A DNA stretch of 64,000 nucleotides from Crocodylus rhombifer (Eukaryota; Chordata; Crocodylia; Crocodylidae): the NCBI GenBank assembly GCA_038503035.1, contig JAVSML010001153.1, forward strand, positions 558,001-622,000, written 5' to 3'. Below, one piece after another: positions 24,916 to 36,060 of the stretch. The position numbers and the translations under genes were made by a program. Position 1 is the first letter of the stretch. Each line of letters starts with the position of its first letter. Under the pieces are notes generated by a model that was not told where the DNA came from, searched no databases, and saw only the letters and a program-made list of their open reading frames with translations.

Positions 24916-25704
24916 TAGATACTTTGCTTACATGCATTCATGTCTAAGAATGCTTTATAGTATTTTTTATGAAGAAATTTGGGGTTGGATCATCAACTAG
25001 TCTACCTGCTCCTGAAAATATATCCTTACATCTAAGAACCGCATGTTTTCATTTCACTGCAGAATATTTATGAAAGCTAGGGAGATGCTTTATTGTGCAG
25101 ACTCGAGTCAAATTTTCAGCAACTGCTCTATGGGAGCATGCAAAATTTGCCAATGTGATTATGAATATTGGCTGAAAACACTACCATGATTATGTACGTC
25201 CACTCAAAAAATAAAAACACCTCCACAATTGTACACAGTCTTTTTCTAGCTGTGATTATTAATAAGAAAAAAAACCTCTTTAAAGAGCTAACGTTGTAGT
25301 AATTATTGTGTGACATCCTTATATAAAACTCTGAATGTTGGTTTCAAGCCATGTATTTATTTTTATTTATAGAGTTTTGAATGTGGACACAGCAATTTAA
25401 AAACGCCCAGAAAGAAAACATCTTTGTCTGGGGCAGCTTAAAATAGGCTTTCATCAAACAGGATATGGGATACACAGTATGGGGGACTTCTGATGTTCTT
25501 TCTTTGATTTAGTACAAGCCAAGAAAACTTCATAGTTGAAATTCATTTTAATTTGTATTATGGAATTTGAACAATATTGAGTAAGCACAGTTTAGTGTTT
25601 GCTAAGAAGGCATATATCCACATTATACTCCTAAGTAGAAGCACTATTTTTACACTTTAGTATACCATGGTGATATAAAAATCAGAACTTTAGTCCTTCT
25701 TTTA

Positions 25705-25980
25705 AACCAGCGAGTGCTAACCTTTTTTTGCAGGTGTGCTATAATTAGCTCTGCAACTTCCCAGAGCACCACTCTGATTCCTTTCTCTTACCTGACCTGC
25801 TGTGCAGCTTTCTGCTACCTGCCCTGTGCTCCCTGATCAAACTAGTGCTCTACTTTCTGCTCCCTCTCCTATCTGCCACTGTGCTACGTGGCCCCTTCCC
25901 AGTCTACTGTGTGTCACACTGAGAAGCTGCCCATGCCACTTGCAGCACCCAGGCTGTAGGTTGCCCACCTCTGTCTTAAA
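25705..25980. mobile_element. Possible hAT-type repeat fragment
   Basis: It starts near GTGCTAACCTTTTTTTGCAG and ends GTAGGTTGCCCACCTCTG, whose reverse CAGAGGTGGGCAACCTAC looks like a hAT terminal repeat. The interior is C-rich and non-coding. Confidence 0.4.
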
Positions 25981-26267
25981 CTAAAGAATGACACATTTCC
26001 TATTTTCCCAAAGGCCTCATTTTCATGGCAACATAAAAAGACTAATGTGCAGAGTCTGTTGGACCTCAGACAACTCCCACCTGGAAATGTCACATATAGT
26101 TTCATTAGGTGAGTGGTGACAGGGGAACTATTAAGGAACAAGATGAAAGATTTCAACAGAATACAAGATAAAAATCAGCCTCAGCCTCATGATTGTTAGC
26201 ATTCACTTTAGATATGTGAAGGAGCTCAATATCAGCACATTCAGCTGCTTACAGAGCAATACTCTAC

Positions 26268-26386
26268 CTTTCTGACTGGAACAAAAGTGTCAATAATTTC
26301 TCCAGTGGAAAAGTTCATCACAAACCCTTGCACAGGTTCTACGTCTCCAGGGTATGACTTTCCATTAACTGCAAATAGCAGACCAC
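26268..26386 (-). CDS. PAM: PAM exon: PAL propeller blade with N-glycosylation sequon
   Basis: 119 nt encoding residues 244-283: GGLLFAVNGKSYPGD, then EPVQGFVMNFSTGEIID and VPVRK. Asn268 in NFS is a sequon matching the known glycosylated asparagine in mammalian PAL. The junction gives PGG where the recalled mammalian sequence has a single Gly, so this copy has one extra residue. The acceptor is TTTCAG before GTGGTC, and the donor AGAAAG followed by GTAGAG. Confidence 0.95.
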
Positions 26387-28330
26387 CTGAAACACAAACA
26401 TTTCATATTCTTTAACAACTTATAGATGGTAAATTATGTTCCTCTATTTACAACTGAGCTTAATTTTAACAAGACAGACAAGAAATGAGCGCCTCAAAGA
26501 GAAAGAATCAGAAGCAGCCATGGAAGAAGACGAGCTCCAGACACACCAAAATATTTATTTAAGTGGTTAGGTGTGGGAGCTGTGTAATCTAATGGAAGAG
26601 TGCTCTTGTGGAGCATCTGAAACGGTCAGGCTCAGAATGAATTAGGGCAGGGGTAGCTGACCTGCACTATGGGTTGTCATAAGTGGCATGGGCAGCCTTT
26701 GTCTGGCACACGACAGATCAGGGAGGGGACAGGCAGCACAGCAGCAGATGGAGTAAAACGTGCAAAATACAGCAAGAGATCAGGCAAGAGATCAGGCAGG
26801 GGCAGAGTTGGGAACAGGAAGCAAAGCAGCAAATCAGGCAAAGGAAGGGGGTCAGAGTGGCACATGTGGACGGTATAGGGCTAATTTGTGGCGGGCCTGT
26901 CAAAAAGGCTGGCCACCACTGAATTGGATGAGCAGGGCAGGAGATATCAAAAGACTACATGAGTTGAAAGAAAATTCAAAACCAGATCAAAAGTGAGTGG
27001 TATTGGTGTCATTTATAAGCAGTTCAATGCAAACAAAACGAGTCTCATTTTCATGCCTTCTACTTCATAATTTTATCATAAAAACCAAGACACAAAACAC
27101 ACGACACTGCTGCCTCAGCAACTGGGCGCGTCTGTCTGGACCATTAGGGATAAGACACAATTTGGTATCCTGTGTGAGGTCATTTAGCCAACCCCCTGCA
27201 CAGATGCCAACATTTATAATGGCTGATCGGCCACTTCAAAGAGTGCTATGCATTTGATGTCCTTGCTTTCTACTGTGTTCAAGAAAAACAAATGGTGCCT
27301 CCGCCCTTGTCTAGAACTCTGGCAGTTCTGAATACGAGAACTGCCTCTTCCTGGGCAACACTTTACAAACAGGAAGAACTGCTGTTTTGTAAATGGGGGG
27401 TTCCTTCCCCGCATTCTCTCTTTCTTCTGCTTCCCCATTCTGTGTTCTTGCTTTTATTCTTCTCCCTGGTCGCTCCGGATTTTAAAAAAAGAAGGTCTTA
27501 CTTCCTTCTCAGTTATGTGCCTCTAACTACCATCTTCTCTGTTTCTGTCTTATTCCTCCTTCTATTTCTGGATACAACTCTCTCCCCCAGACTGAGATAT
27601 ATCCAGATTTAAAACTTTAATAAGCTGTTAAAAAACATAAGAATGTGTTACTTGTGTGTTACTCCGGTGAGAACTTCTAAGCAGCAGAACGTGTGTAATA
27701 CCTATATGACTTCATACAAAAGGGGAAATATTTTCTTTGAGTGACATTCAAGTACAGCTCCAGTTTGAATATTCCTCAACTCTAGTTCTAGTTCTGAACT
27801 TCACCCTGATAATGGCTCTCTCTCTCCTCCTCTTTTTCAGAACCTACTTTTTAAAAACAGAAAAACTGCCAGCTACTATTATATCCTCTGATCTTCTAGG
27901 TGTTCATTAAGCAATTTATCACTTATTTCCCTGATTTGGGAACTTTTTTTTCTTTCCTGTTGCTTTCCTAATGAACAATTGCTGGAATGAACAATTTAAA
28001 AATTAGTTACCAATGTTTTATAGTTTATAGTTACTTAAGCACAGCAAAAAGGTTGCTCTAGTTGTTGCCCGTGTTGACAAATAATACATTGAAGAACACT
28101 AATTTCTTCTTCTTTTCTCAAGAATGGGATGGTATGATAGTTTTGTTTTTGTTTTTTTTACAAAACACAATAGTTCTAAGATATTCCACCAAATTAAACC
28201 ATGTCTTGAAATGGAACAAATATTTAGCTTGTTATGTGATATACTCCTTCTTAATAAAAGAATAAAGTGCATCCTTATATCAAGCTATTAAGCAGATATA
28301 TAAAATTGGGAAAAAATGAGAAGTCATTAC
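26387..28330 (-). other. PAM: PAM intron in the PAL region
   Basis: 1.9 kb. It carries a hAT-like element at 26648-26921 and a pyrimidine-rich stretch at 27400-27600. No exon found. Confidence 0.65.
26648..26921. mobile_element. hAT-like non-autonomous fragment
   Basis: Starts CAGGGGTAGCTGACCTGC and ends GGCTGGCCACCACTG, which reversed gives CAGTGGTGGCCAGCC. Flanks AATTAGGG/AATTGGAT share five of eight positions. The middle has ATCAGGCAAGAG-type short repeats (ATCAGGCA at 26778 and onward). Confidence 0.6.
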
Positions 28331-28531
28331 CTGGAACATATGAAACTGCAAATAATTCTCTTCCAAATGATTTGTGCTTGATTTCTTTTGTGAATTCTCC
28401 AGTTTCTAACCTAAAACACTGAATTCTTCCATTTTCTCTGTCTGCTACACACAGCTGAGCGAAGTCTGGTATCAGTGCTAAGCTATGAGGGATAAGGAAC
28501 TGGCCAGATTTGGGTGTACCTGAAGAAGTCT
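28331..28531 (-). CDS. PAM: PAM exon: PAL domain, second zinc His and second disulfide
   Basis: 201 nt encoding Glu177 to Pro243 plus one base. It contains IPHSLAL (His192, aligning with zinc ligand His690 of rat), and QLCVADRENGRIQCF with Cys204, Arg208 and Cys215. These align with the rat 702-713 disulfide and catalytic Arg706. The N-terminal part TSSGTPKSGQF is a loop. The acceptor is TTTCAG before AGACTTC, and the donor CCAG followed by GTAATG. Confidence 0.97.
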
Positions 28532-29659
28532 CTGAAACAGAAAAATATCCAGTAAATTTTAACACAGATATAAATATATGGCTAGAAATAGTCATTTTCC
28601 ACAATTACATTTGTTATCCTGACAATTCTTATACCAAGGGGGAAACCAGTCACATATATATGACTAGTGGCTTCTTCAAAAAAGTCTGACAAAGAATAGA
28701 AGTCCATGTAATAAGAAATTTAATTATTTTTTCCTGGAATTAATGAGACTAAAGTTAAAACCTTAAATCTTTATTTAAGGAAAAAACCTTGTTTTTACAA
28801 AAATCAATATTTTATTGAAAAACTATGTTTATTAGTTTCTTTGTAACATACATATACTTTTTTCCTTCTACTTTTTAAGAGGACACAAATATAAAATATC
28901 TATATGTCAGTGTCTAGAATGCCATATAATGTAATTTAAAAGATAACAATAAGGGCCCAATTCTCTACCAGGATCTGTTAACATGCTTGCAATAGAAATA
29001 AACAACAGTAACAATCATATCAGTCTTGTATATGCTCTATTTCCTAATCTGTGATGACAGTAATCTCAGCTAAGCATCATGGGTGCAGATGGAAGCGACA
29101 ATTTTCACTCAAGCTGGCCACAGAAAACAGTTTATAGCTGTAGCCAAACACAAGTGCACAGCTGCAGACAGCTTCAAAAATGGCCAATCTAGTGAAAATC
29201 AGACCCCTCATTGCATAAGAGGTCAGATGACTATGGTTCAAAACAGAGCATCTTCCGTAATTTCTGTCTGCGCTGCTTGCCATCCTGTTGCTGTTTTGAA
29301 AACAGGATGGGGGAAAGGGAGTGGAGGGAGTTTGATCTGGGGAGGGTTTCAGCCCCTGGTGGAGGGTAGAACAGGTGTACTGGAGCCCCCCTGAGGTGGA
29401 GGGGCTCCAACTGATCCATCCCACTGTCCACTGCTGACTAGGGAACCCCTAAAATGAGTTCCCTTTTCCCCCCCTCCCATTTTGAAAATTTTGGAGCTTT
29501 GCATGGAGCATGGGCCATTGCTAGGGGAAAACAGGCTGCAGGCGTGCAGCTACCAGCTAAATTTCTCCCCCACTGGAACCAACAGTAACCTTTTATTCAT
29601 TTCAGGGCGTCCAGAATGTTTCCTGCAAAATGTTCTCAGTTACAGCACTTCTGTCTGTT

Positions 29660-30012
29660 CCCCAGGGGCATTTATAAATGTGCCCTGGGCAGGGTGAGGG
29701 GGGCCGCACTTTAATTAGAGTGGCTTCAAGAGCCACTCTAATTAAAGTGCCTGGAGGGTCACACATATCAGCATCCGTGCACTGAAAAATGGTGGCGGGG
29801 GCATTTAACTAAAGCTCATTCAACAAGCTTTAGTTAAAGCATGCCGGCTGTCATTTTTCATGTTGGGGAGGCTGATACACATGACCCTGGAGAGTCTGTT
29901 GGAGTGTGGTAATTACCATGCTCCAGCACACTTGATTAATTGAGTCTGCTTTGACACATTATAATTATAACCTGTCGGAGCAGCCTCTCTGCACGTGTAT
30001 AGGTGCCCCAGG
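29660..30012. mobile_element. Palindromic MITE next to a PAM splice donor
   Basis: The element 29667-30005 is flanked by exact CCCCAGG at 29660-29666 and 30006-30012. Ends GGCATTTATAAATGTGCC and, reversed, CACCTATACACGTGC. It shares the core CAACAAGCTTTAGTTAAAG and the mirrored TGAAAAATGG/CATTTTTCA with the copy at 15830. It contains a perfect 20-bp hairpin at 29706-29750. The right flank ends 15 bp from PAM exon 30028-30235. Confidence 0.85.
29706..29750. repeat. Perfect 20-bp hairpin with 5-nt loop
   Basis: Arm 29706-29725 reads GCACTTTAATTAGAGTGGCT; loop TCAAG; arm 29731-29750 is its exact reverse complement. Confidence 0.95.
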
Positions 30013-30027
30013 AGGGTTAGTCAATAC

Positions 30028-30235
30028 CTTCACCCCACTGCATGATGAACATTCCATTTGGAGAGAACTGAACGATCCGACTGTTGCAGTAGCCATCAGA
30101 AACATAAATGGTGCCAGTGATTGGATCCACAGCCACATCAGTGGGCTGACAGAAGTGATTTTTGTCATTGCCTGGTTGCAAAGCCATTCCCAGAGTCAAC
30201 AAGGGAGCCTTATCATGTGCTCCCAACTTGAAAAC
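30028..30235 (-). CDS. PAM: PAM exon: PAL domain with first disulfide and catalytic Tyr
   Basis: 208 nt encoding residues 108-176 plus one base. It holds HFCQPTDVAVDP (Cys136) and VYVSDGYCNSRIVQF-like sequence (Tyr156, Cys157). Cys136 and Cys157 align with the rat disulfide 634-655, and Tyr156 with active-site Tyr654. The acceptor is CTAAAAG before GTTTTCAAG; the donor is GAAG followed by GTATTGAC. A palindromic transposon remnant ends only 22 bp into the downstream intron (separate entry). Confidence 0.97.
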
Positions 30236-31233
30236 CTTTTAGAGTAATAGAAAAGAGTAAAGTTTCAACTTATAAAATGCAGCATGTAATACAAAGATTC
30301 ATATAACTGTAATTGTATATAGAAAATACATAAACCTGCCTTATGGAAAAACATATGAAAAACTAAGATTCAAATGCATCAGTCCTATTATGAAATCTCT
30401 TACCAAGTTTGTATAGATTTTGACTGTGGAAAATTTCTGCATAAGCTCTAAATCCTCACTTATTGCACCAAAAAACCAGCTGAAATCTTAGGGTTTCATT
30501 ATACTGGGAAGTTGACCAGGAAAGCTATAAAGTCACTTCTATTATGGAATTGAAGTGTCCACATAAATAATTATTTCAGAATAACTCAATCCATTATAGC
30601 TATGCTGGCTGCTTTCACAATACAGACAATCTCTCAGGCTGTGTCCAGATAAGCGTGGCCATGCCGTATGTGGTGCTGCAGACACACCTGTGGTGCTACA
30701 TATTGCACATTCACTGTGCTGCAAGGTAGTAGCCTGGGGGAGGTAGGGGGTTAACACCAGGAGATCGCGGGATCAATAAAACCTGTGCAAAAAAAAAAGC
30801 AGGGTGATACATGTGGGGACAGCGTGGACTGCCCAAAACTGGAGCCTGGCCAGCCAGAGCCATGCTCCAGCTGCCATCCAGTCTCCATGTGTTAGGATTG
30901 CCATTGCTGCAGCCCCAGGAGGCTCCCAGAACCATAGGTAAGGCTGCTGGGGCCAGCCCAATGCTGGCTCCAGCCTCCCCTACACCACCCAGGATAACCT
31001 AATGCCACCAGAGGATGCATGGTGCAGGCGTTCCCCATAGACAAGTAGCAGCAGCACAAGGTGTGCTGCTGCTTCTTGTCCCCTGGGAAACAAAAGTCCA
31101 TGCTCATGTGGACATTACTGTTTATCCTAACTGCCACAGAAAAACTTGGTAATCTTAAGGAAAATGTACAGATTCAAGCAAGTTTTAAGATAACAATGTT
31201 ACTATAATATTTCTAGAAGAGCAATACACATAC
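30236..31233 (-). other. PAM: PAM intron with an inverted-repeat element
   Basis: 1.0 kb; half of it is the element at 30638-31118. No exon found. Confidence 0.65.
30638..31118. mobile_element. Inverted-repeat MITE-like element
   Basis: Starts GGCTGTGTCCAGATAAGCGT and ends CCATGCTCATGTGGACATTA; the reversed end matches the start at most positions (TGTCCAnATnAGCnTGG). The interior is GC-rich and non-coding. It lies between two PAL exons 1 kb apart. Confidence 0.5.
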
Positions 31234-31306
31234 CTGATGGAGAGCTACATCTGTGACCCAGTAGTAACCATCTTTGTCTATACTCAAGCCATGTGGTAAA
31301 TAAAAT
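31234..31306 (-). CDS. PAM: PAM exon: PAL zinc-ligand exon (PHGL motif)
   Basis: 73 nt encoding residues 83 (last base) to 107: FYLPHGLSIDKDGYYWVTD then VALHQ. His88 in LPHGL aligns with a zinc ligand of rat PAL (His585), and Leu90 aligns with the residue whose carbonyl binds calcium. WVTDVALHQ is a conserved propeller blade. The acceptor is TTGCAG and the donor CATCAG followed by GTATGT. The exon ends on a codon boundary. Confidence 0.96.
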
Positions 31307-31445
31307 CTGCAACAAATTTAAAAGAACTATATTAAAGATATGAGGTGATCTATGGTTCTGCTATGATATGTCATATATCTGTTTTCTGCATTGGTGCCTA
31401 ATTTTCTTCTGAGAATAACTGAAGATTTTGCTCAATATCTATAAT

Positions 31446-31905
31446 AGCGGTGTCAAACATACGGCATGCAGGCTGGATGAGCTCCACTGAGCTGGCTTAT
31501 CTGGCCCATGGGGTTTCTCACAGACTGGATCACCCATGTCTGTGGGCTGGATATGGCCCATGGGGTGCACTATCATGGCTGTCAGAGCCCCTGTGATGGT
31601 GGTGATTATTTCCACAGTTCCTGAAGCTGCTGTTTCAGCACAACTGCTGAACCCATGGAGTTAACAGTTTGCCTCCCTTCCTCCCTACACTTGCCACCAA
31701 AATAGGGTCTTTGTCACCCCTGGCAATTAAGATCAGCAACAGAGGAAAAGGGTGGGGAGGGAAGACAGTGGCGTTAATTCCCTGAATTCTGGAGTCATAC
31801 TGAAACAGTGGCTCCAGCAGTCATGGGGATTAACACTGCTGCTGGCAGGTCATTTGGCTTGTGGAAAGGCCTAGAGTCTGGATCCAACCCATGGGTTAAA
31901 CAGTC
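31446..31905. mobile_element. hAT-type repeat fragment
   Basis: It starts GCGGTGTCAAACATACGGCA and has the phrases GGCCCATGGGGTTT and GGATATGGCCCATGGGG, characteristic of Charlie-like hAT non-autonomous elements. The right end runs into the CR1 copy without a visible terminal repeat. Confidence 0.5.
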
Positions 31906-31914
31906 AGTTTTCAG

Positions 31915-33665
31915 GAGGGAGGAAGGTCAAAAATGGCATCCCACAAAGATCTGTGCGCTGAACCTGATTTTATTAAAAATTTTCATGGATAATCTGGAGC
32001 GCACAGTGAAACCTCTAACTTTGCAGACGATACTAAATCATTCCAAATAGTCAAATCCCAAGCTGATAAAAAGGAGCTGCAGAAAGATTTCACAAAGCTA
32101 AGTGACTGGGCAAAAAAAAGCAGATGAACCTCAGCGGCAGTAAGGGCAAGGTAATGCAAATAGAAAAAAATAACCTCAATTATGCACACATATTGGTGTG
32201 TTCTGAACTATCTGCTACAATTCAGGAAAGAGACCTTAGAGTCACTGCAGAAAGTTCCTTAAAAGCATCAGTTTAATGCACAGCCGTGACCAAAAAAGCC
32301 AATAAAATGTTAGGCATTGTTAAGAATGGAACTGAAAACAAAATGGAAAACTACCAGGCAACTATCTAAATCCATGGTCTGCCCACATCTTGAATACTGT
32401 GTACAGTTTTGGTCCGCATTTAAAAAAGGATGCAGAAGAAATAGAAAAACTACAGAGACAGGCAACCAAGATGATCAGGAATATGAAGCATGCAACATAA
32501 ATCTTTTGTGCCATATCTAAAGAGATTAAAAAGGCTAGGACTCTTCAGTCTGGAAACAAGGACCAGGGAGGATACAACAGAGGCCCCAGAATACTAAAAC
32601 CACGGGGTAACCACTGAAATAAGCAGGAAACAGGTTTAAAACTAACAAGAGAAAATACTTTTTATAGAGTGCATGGTTAACTTGTGGAACTCACTACCAG
32701 GGGTATGCAAAACAGGCTGTATTCGATTCAGTTTCGACCCGAATCGGGGGACAGTGATTTGATTCGTTGATTCAGATCACTGTCCCCGCTTCGATTCAGC
32801 TGAATCCAAATCTGAAGATTCAGCGCCGATTTGGAGAATCAGCGATTTGGCCATAGACACAGCTTTAAATGTTTTTTCTATATACCTTGAGGTACCAGGT
32901 GTGGCTTGTGAATGCTGTGATGCTGGAACAGATGGAGCATCCCACAGGAGTGCAGGGTGGTGAACCCAGAAGTGGCACTGCCAAGCATGCTGGCCCTTCA
33001 CTCCCCTGGTTTGGTGATTGGCTGCAGGGGGACCCCAAGTGCCCCCTGAGACCCAGGAAACACCAGTCTCCAAGCCAGAGAGGCATGGGGGGGAGGGGAA
33101 GGGCTCAGCATGCTCCGTGGCAGACCCAGGAGTGGACTGGAAGTACTTTTGGTCCACTTCCAGGTCTGCTGCCAAGAGGACTGAAGACCAATGCTCCAAT
33201 GCTCCTGTGGGATGCTCCATCCGCTCCACCTTCTCAGCATTCACAAGCTGCCTGGTACCTTGAGGTACGTAGAAAAAACATTTAAAGCTGTGTCTATGTC
33301 TGAATCGTCAAACCTTTCCGAATCTCTCTGAATCGATTTGGAGATTAAAGGGTCTCCTCATTTGATTTGGATTCAGAGATTCAGCCACTGAATCAGGCCA
33401 AATCTCTGCCAAATCAAATCAGTGACCAAAGCTTCGCACAGCTCTACTCACTGCCCACAGGAGGTTGCAGACAACAGATGAAAGGATGTTGATTGTTAGA
33501 GAGTAACAGTTTAGAGGCATCGTTAGTTAGTTACCGGTTGTTGGCAATAATTATTGATTTTTTTTTAGATGACTTGACTGAGAAATTGACTGGATGTGAC
33601 ACAAGCCTTTGAAAATGCAGATTAGAAGGGCTCAGACTCCTCAGGAAGAAAATGCAAAAAATATC
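31915..33665 (+). mobile_element. CR1/L3-type LINE 3' region, interrupted
   Basis: Plus-strand pieces read KANKMLGIVKNG, SKMVCPHLEYCVQFWSAFKK and NLLC, the conserved CR1 reverse-transcriptase C-terminal motifs (LVRPHLEYCVQFW). The DNA phrase GTGGAACTCACTAC at 32684-32697 resumes after the insert as CTGCCCACAGGAGGTTGCAG (33451), the usual CR1/L3 text. Stops and frameshifts are common. The insert at 32698-33446 is younger than this copy. Confidence 0.85.
32690..33454. mobile_element. hAT-like foldback element nested in CR1
   Basis: Flanked by CTCACTAC (32690-32697) and CTCACTGC (33447-33454), matching 7 of 8. The element 32698-33446 is a near-complete palindrome with arms of about 250 bp: left CACAGCTTTAAATGTTTTTT and GGAGCATCCCACAGGAG recur inverted on the right. 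The outermost parts carry CGATTCAG/CTGAATC motifs like the element at 11796. No coding capacity. Confidence 0.88.
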
Positions 33666-33687
33666 AATAGAAGTAAATAAAACTTAC

Positions 33688-33804
33688 AAATTTTTCCCTG
33701 TAGAATGAAGTACTGCCGCATTACTTGGGTCTATTACAAGAATTGTGTTCTGTTCAATTGGTCCAAGTCCTCTTTGTTGATAAACAAATCTACTGTCAAA
33801 AGAG
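33688..33804 (-). CDS. PAM: PAM exon: PAL domain, first NHL-type repeat region
   Basis: 117 nt encoding residues 44-82 plus two bases of Leu83. The peptide includes SFDSRFVYQQRGLGPIE and NTILVIDPSN, a typical propeller blade strand (ILVIDP) of PAL. The acceptor is GCATAG and the donor TTT followed by GTAAGTTT. Starting phase 2 and ending phase 2 fit both neighbours, and joining gives the motif GKNLFYLPHG across the next junction. Confidence 0.95.
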
Positions 33805-35099
33805 CTATGCAAATATATCAAAAGACAAAATGAATACATTATAAATTTCAGTTCACAAGCAAAGTTACATATGATTAATCAGTTCTGTATTCCAATTAAA
33901 GTGAAAATGTTGGTTTTGCACATCTCTTACACTACCTACATTTTTTATAATTTTAAATGCCAGTTGTTACCTATGTGCTGGGAGAAAAGTCTCTCTCTTG
34001 ATACAAAAAGAACGTACAGCTGTTCAAGGGATTTGTTGCAGAAGAAAACTGGTTCTTCCCAAGAGTTAGACTGGACACTTACCAGTAAGATCTTTCTCCA
34101 AATCCAAGCTGAATGACTATACACTTCTCTCAGGTATGGAGAACACCCAATATCCCACAGTCCTCTGCTCTGCTCCCAGGGACAGGAAGGGAATGAAAGG
34201 ACTGGCTTCCTCTCAGCCACCCGGGGTGAGCTATCAGAGAGTTCTATAGGGACCCTGCCCTGAAAAATCTGTACCCTACCCCTGATAATCACCTCACTGG
34301 CAGATGGAGGGCACTCTCCTATGGAAGGAACCCTCCCAACATGGGTGTCTGCTGCAGGAGTATGCCCCACATTCCCCAACACTCCTATGAAAGACCACAG
34401 GGTTTCTATAGGAGTGTTGGTGGAAGGGGAAATGCAAAGAGCTGAGGTTGTTCTCTTGCAGCAGGAGGCAGGAAGATTCCCACCAGAGGATAATGAGCCC
34501 CATACTGCCAATTCTGATTAGCAGGATGTGAAGGGCCTTCTCCTAAGGCTGGACCCTGTGCTGGACTGTCTGTGACAATTTCTGCTTTTCAACAGCTGCC
34601 AACTGCCAATTAACAGCCTACCCATTCCCAGGAGAGACAACAGGTTATCAATTAAATGGACTTCCCTAAAGGCAATGACTATAAGGGTGAAGGATATTCA
34701 TGTATTCGCTTCTTTGAACAAACAAGCAGAGGGTAGCCCAGAAACTGTTTTAAACCTGAATTGTTAAAAAATACAAAACTACATAAATCATAAAAGTTTC
34801 TATTTATTTATCCAGTACTTAAGCCTATATTTTACATTGCTTTTCAGCAAATGTTGGGCAGAAAAGTATGACATACATGTCCTTATCTCTCCACCACTAA
34901 ACCACACACAACTGTAAATGCATACAGAATGCATTTGAAAACAATTTAATTCTACTATCAAATTGAAACTCAGGATTTTGAAAACTAAGATTTATTGAAT
35001 TAATACACTTGCATATGCTTAACCAAGGGCAAAAATGACTTTAGCAGTTTCTCTACATATTCTGAAGTAGCCCTTGTATTATTTTGTAACCTCCTATGA

Positions 35100-36060
35100 T
35101 GTTCACTAGCACACTTCAGCCTTTCTGGCCATTTGGGTACAGCTGTCTCCTTTTGGGTCAACAGCCTGTCTTCCAGTCAGATACCTCAAAAGGTCCCCAA
35201 GGATTCTTTCCTGCCATGTCTTGTTGGTACTGGTTATCGTTGGGAGGATGTTTTTAAATCCTGCCTCCCCTGCTTCCATCCTTTGGCACTGTAGCCTGGA
35301 CTCCTGTTTCGGGGCTCCGCCTCCCCTACACCCTGCCTCGTGCCAACCAGAGATGTTGCTCCTTGGCCGCAGCTCAGACAAAGTCTGCTCACCACGGTAA
35401 GGGCCTTAGCCCTTATATAGTCACAGTCTGGTTTGGACAGCATACTATCCTGTTTCAGGCCTCACATCAGCTTGGTTTATCTTCCTATTTGCCCCTGGAT
35501 GCCTTACTCCCAGGTGTGCTCCCTTTGTTCCCAGTATCGACTCATAGCATCTGACTCTTTTTTTCCTTTCTCTCTCTCCCTAGGCTCACCACTGTTCCAC
35601 TCCACACTGGCTGCATCCAGTATCCAAGGTCTTGTCCCAGGTAAGAGTTCAGGCTCTGCCAAGCCAGCTTTGTTCAGGCATTCCTCCTCCTGGGGTTGCC
35701 ACCACTCGCCCCTGTCAGGGCCGTTATATGACTCCAGATGCTCTGGGACTTCTGAAGGAACCACTTCTGGTCCTCCCTGAAGACTGGCTGGTAGGGTTTT
35801 TACTCCCCACTCCAAGGGCCAGCCAGCGAACCAGGGTCAGCATGCTGCCATAAAAGTGTGTAGCCACTTCAGTTTTTCTCCTGCTGGTCTCGGTGCAACT
35901 CATCTTCCTGCGGCAGCCTCTCCCCCTCCGCACCTTTGATCCTCAGCGATGTCTCATTGGCTTCGTGCCTCTCTTTGCTTCTGGCCACAAGGTAAGTCTT
36001 GGTTTGTGGTGGCGTCCCTGCCACACATTCCAATTTTTTATAAAAAGTGCTCGGCATTCA
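35100..36060 (-). pseudogene. Decayed coding-like block, possibly a retroelement ORF
   Basis: A GC-rich island in an AT-rich intron. Minus-strand translation gives long coherent hydrophilic text in shifting frames, including ERHEANETSLRIKGAEGE, VPSEVPEHLESYNGPDRGEW, then WWQPQEEECLNKAGLAEPE and WILDAASVEWNSGEPRERE. The Trp/Glu-rich style and position suggest a gag-like or ORF1-like protein of a retroelement, but no family motif is certain. Stops interrupt it. Confidence 0.4.

Larger units (their letters stand above)
22091..26267 (-). other. PAM: PAM intron upstream of the last PAL blade exon
   Basis: 4.2 kb with a small hAT-like element (22997-23317), a CR1 fragment (24380-24915) and a possible hAT-type fragment (25705-25980). 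No extra exon was found. Confidence 0.65.
28532..30027 (-). other. PAM: PAM intron containing a MITE at its donor end
   Basis: 1.5 kb. AT-rich except for a GC-richer block at 29280-29420 and the palindromic element 29667-30005. No exon found. Confidence 0.65.
31307..33687 (-). other. PAM: PAM intron filled by nested repeats
   Basis: 2.4 kb made up almost wholly of a hAT-type fragment (31446-31905), a CR1 copy (31915-32697 and 33447-33665) and a hAT-like element inserted in the CR1 copy. Confidence 0.75.

Noticed and set aside
35504..35853. A possible host exon in GC-rich DNA with GTAAGAG-like donor sequences
   Set aside because: No PAM peptide belongs here, since flanking PAL exons join in frame without it. 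The text is better explained as retroelement debris.
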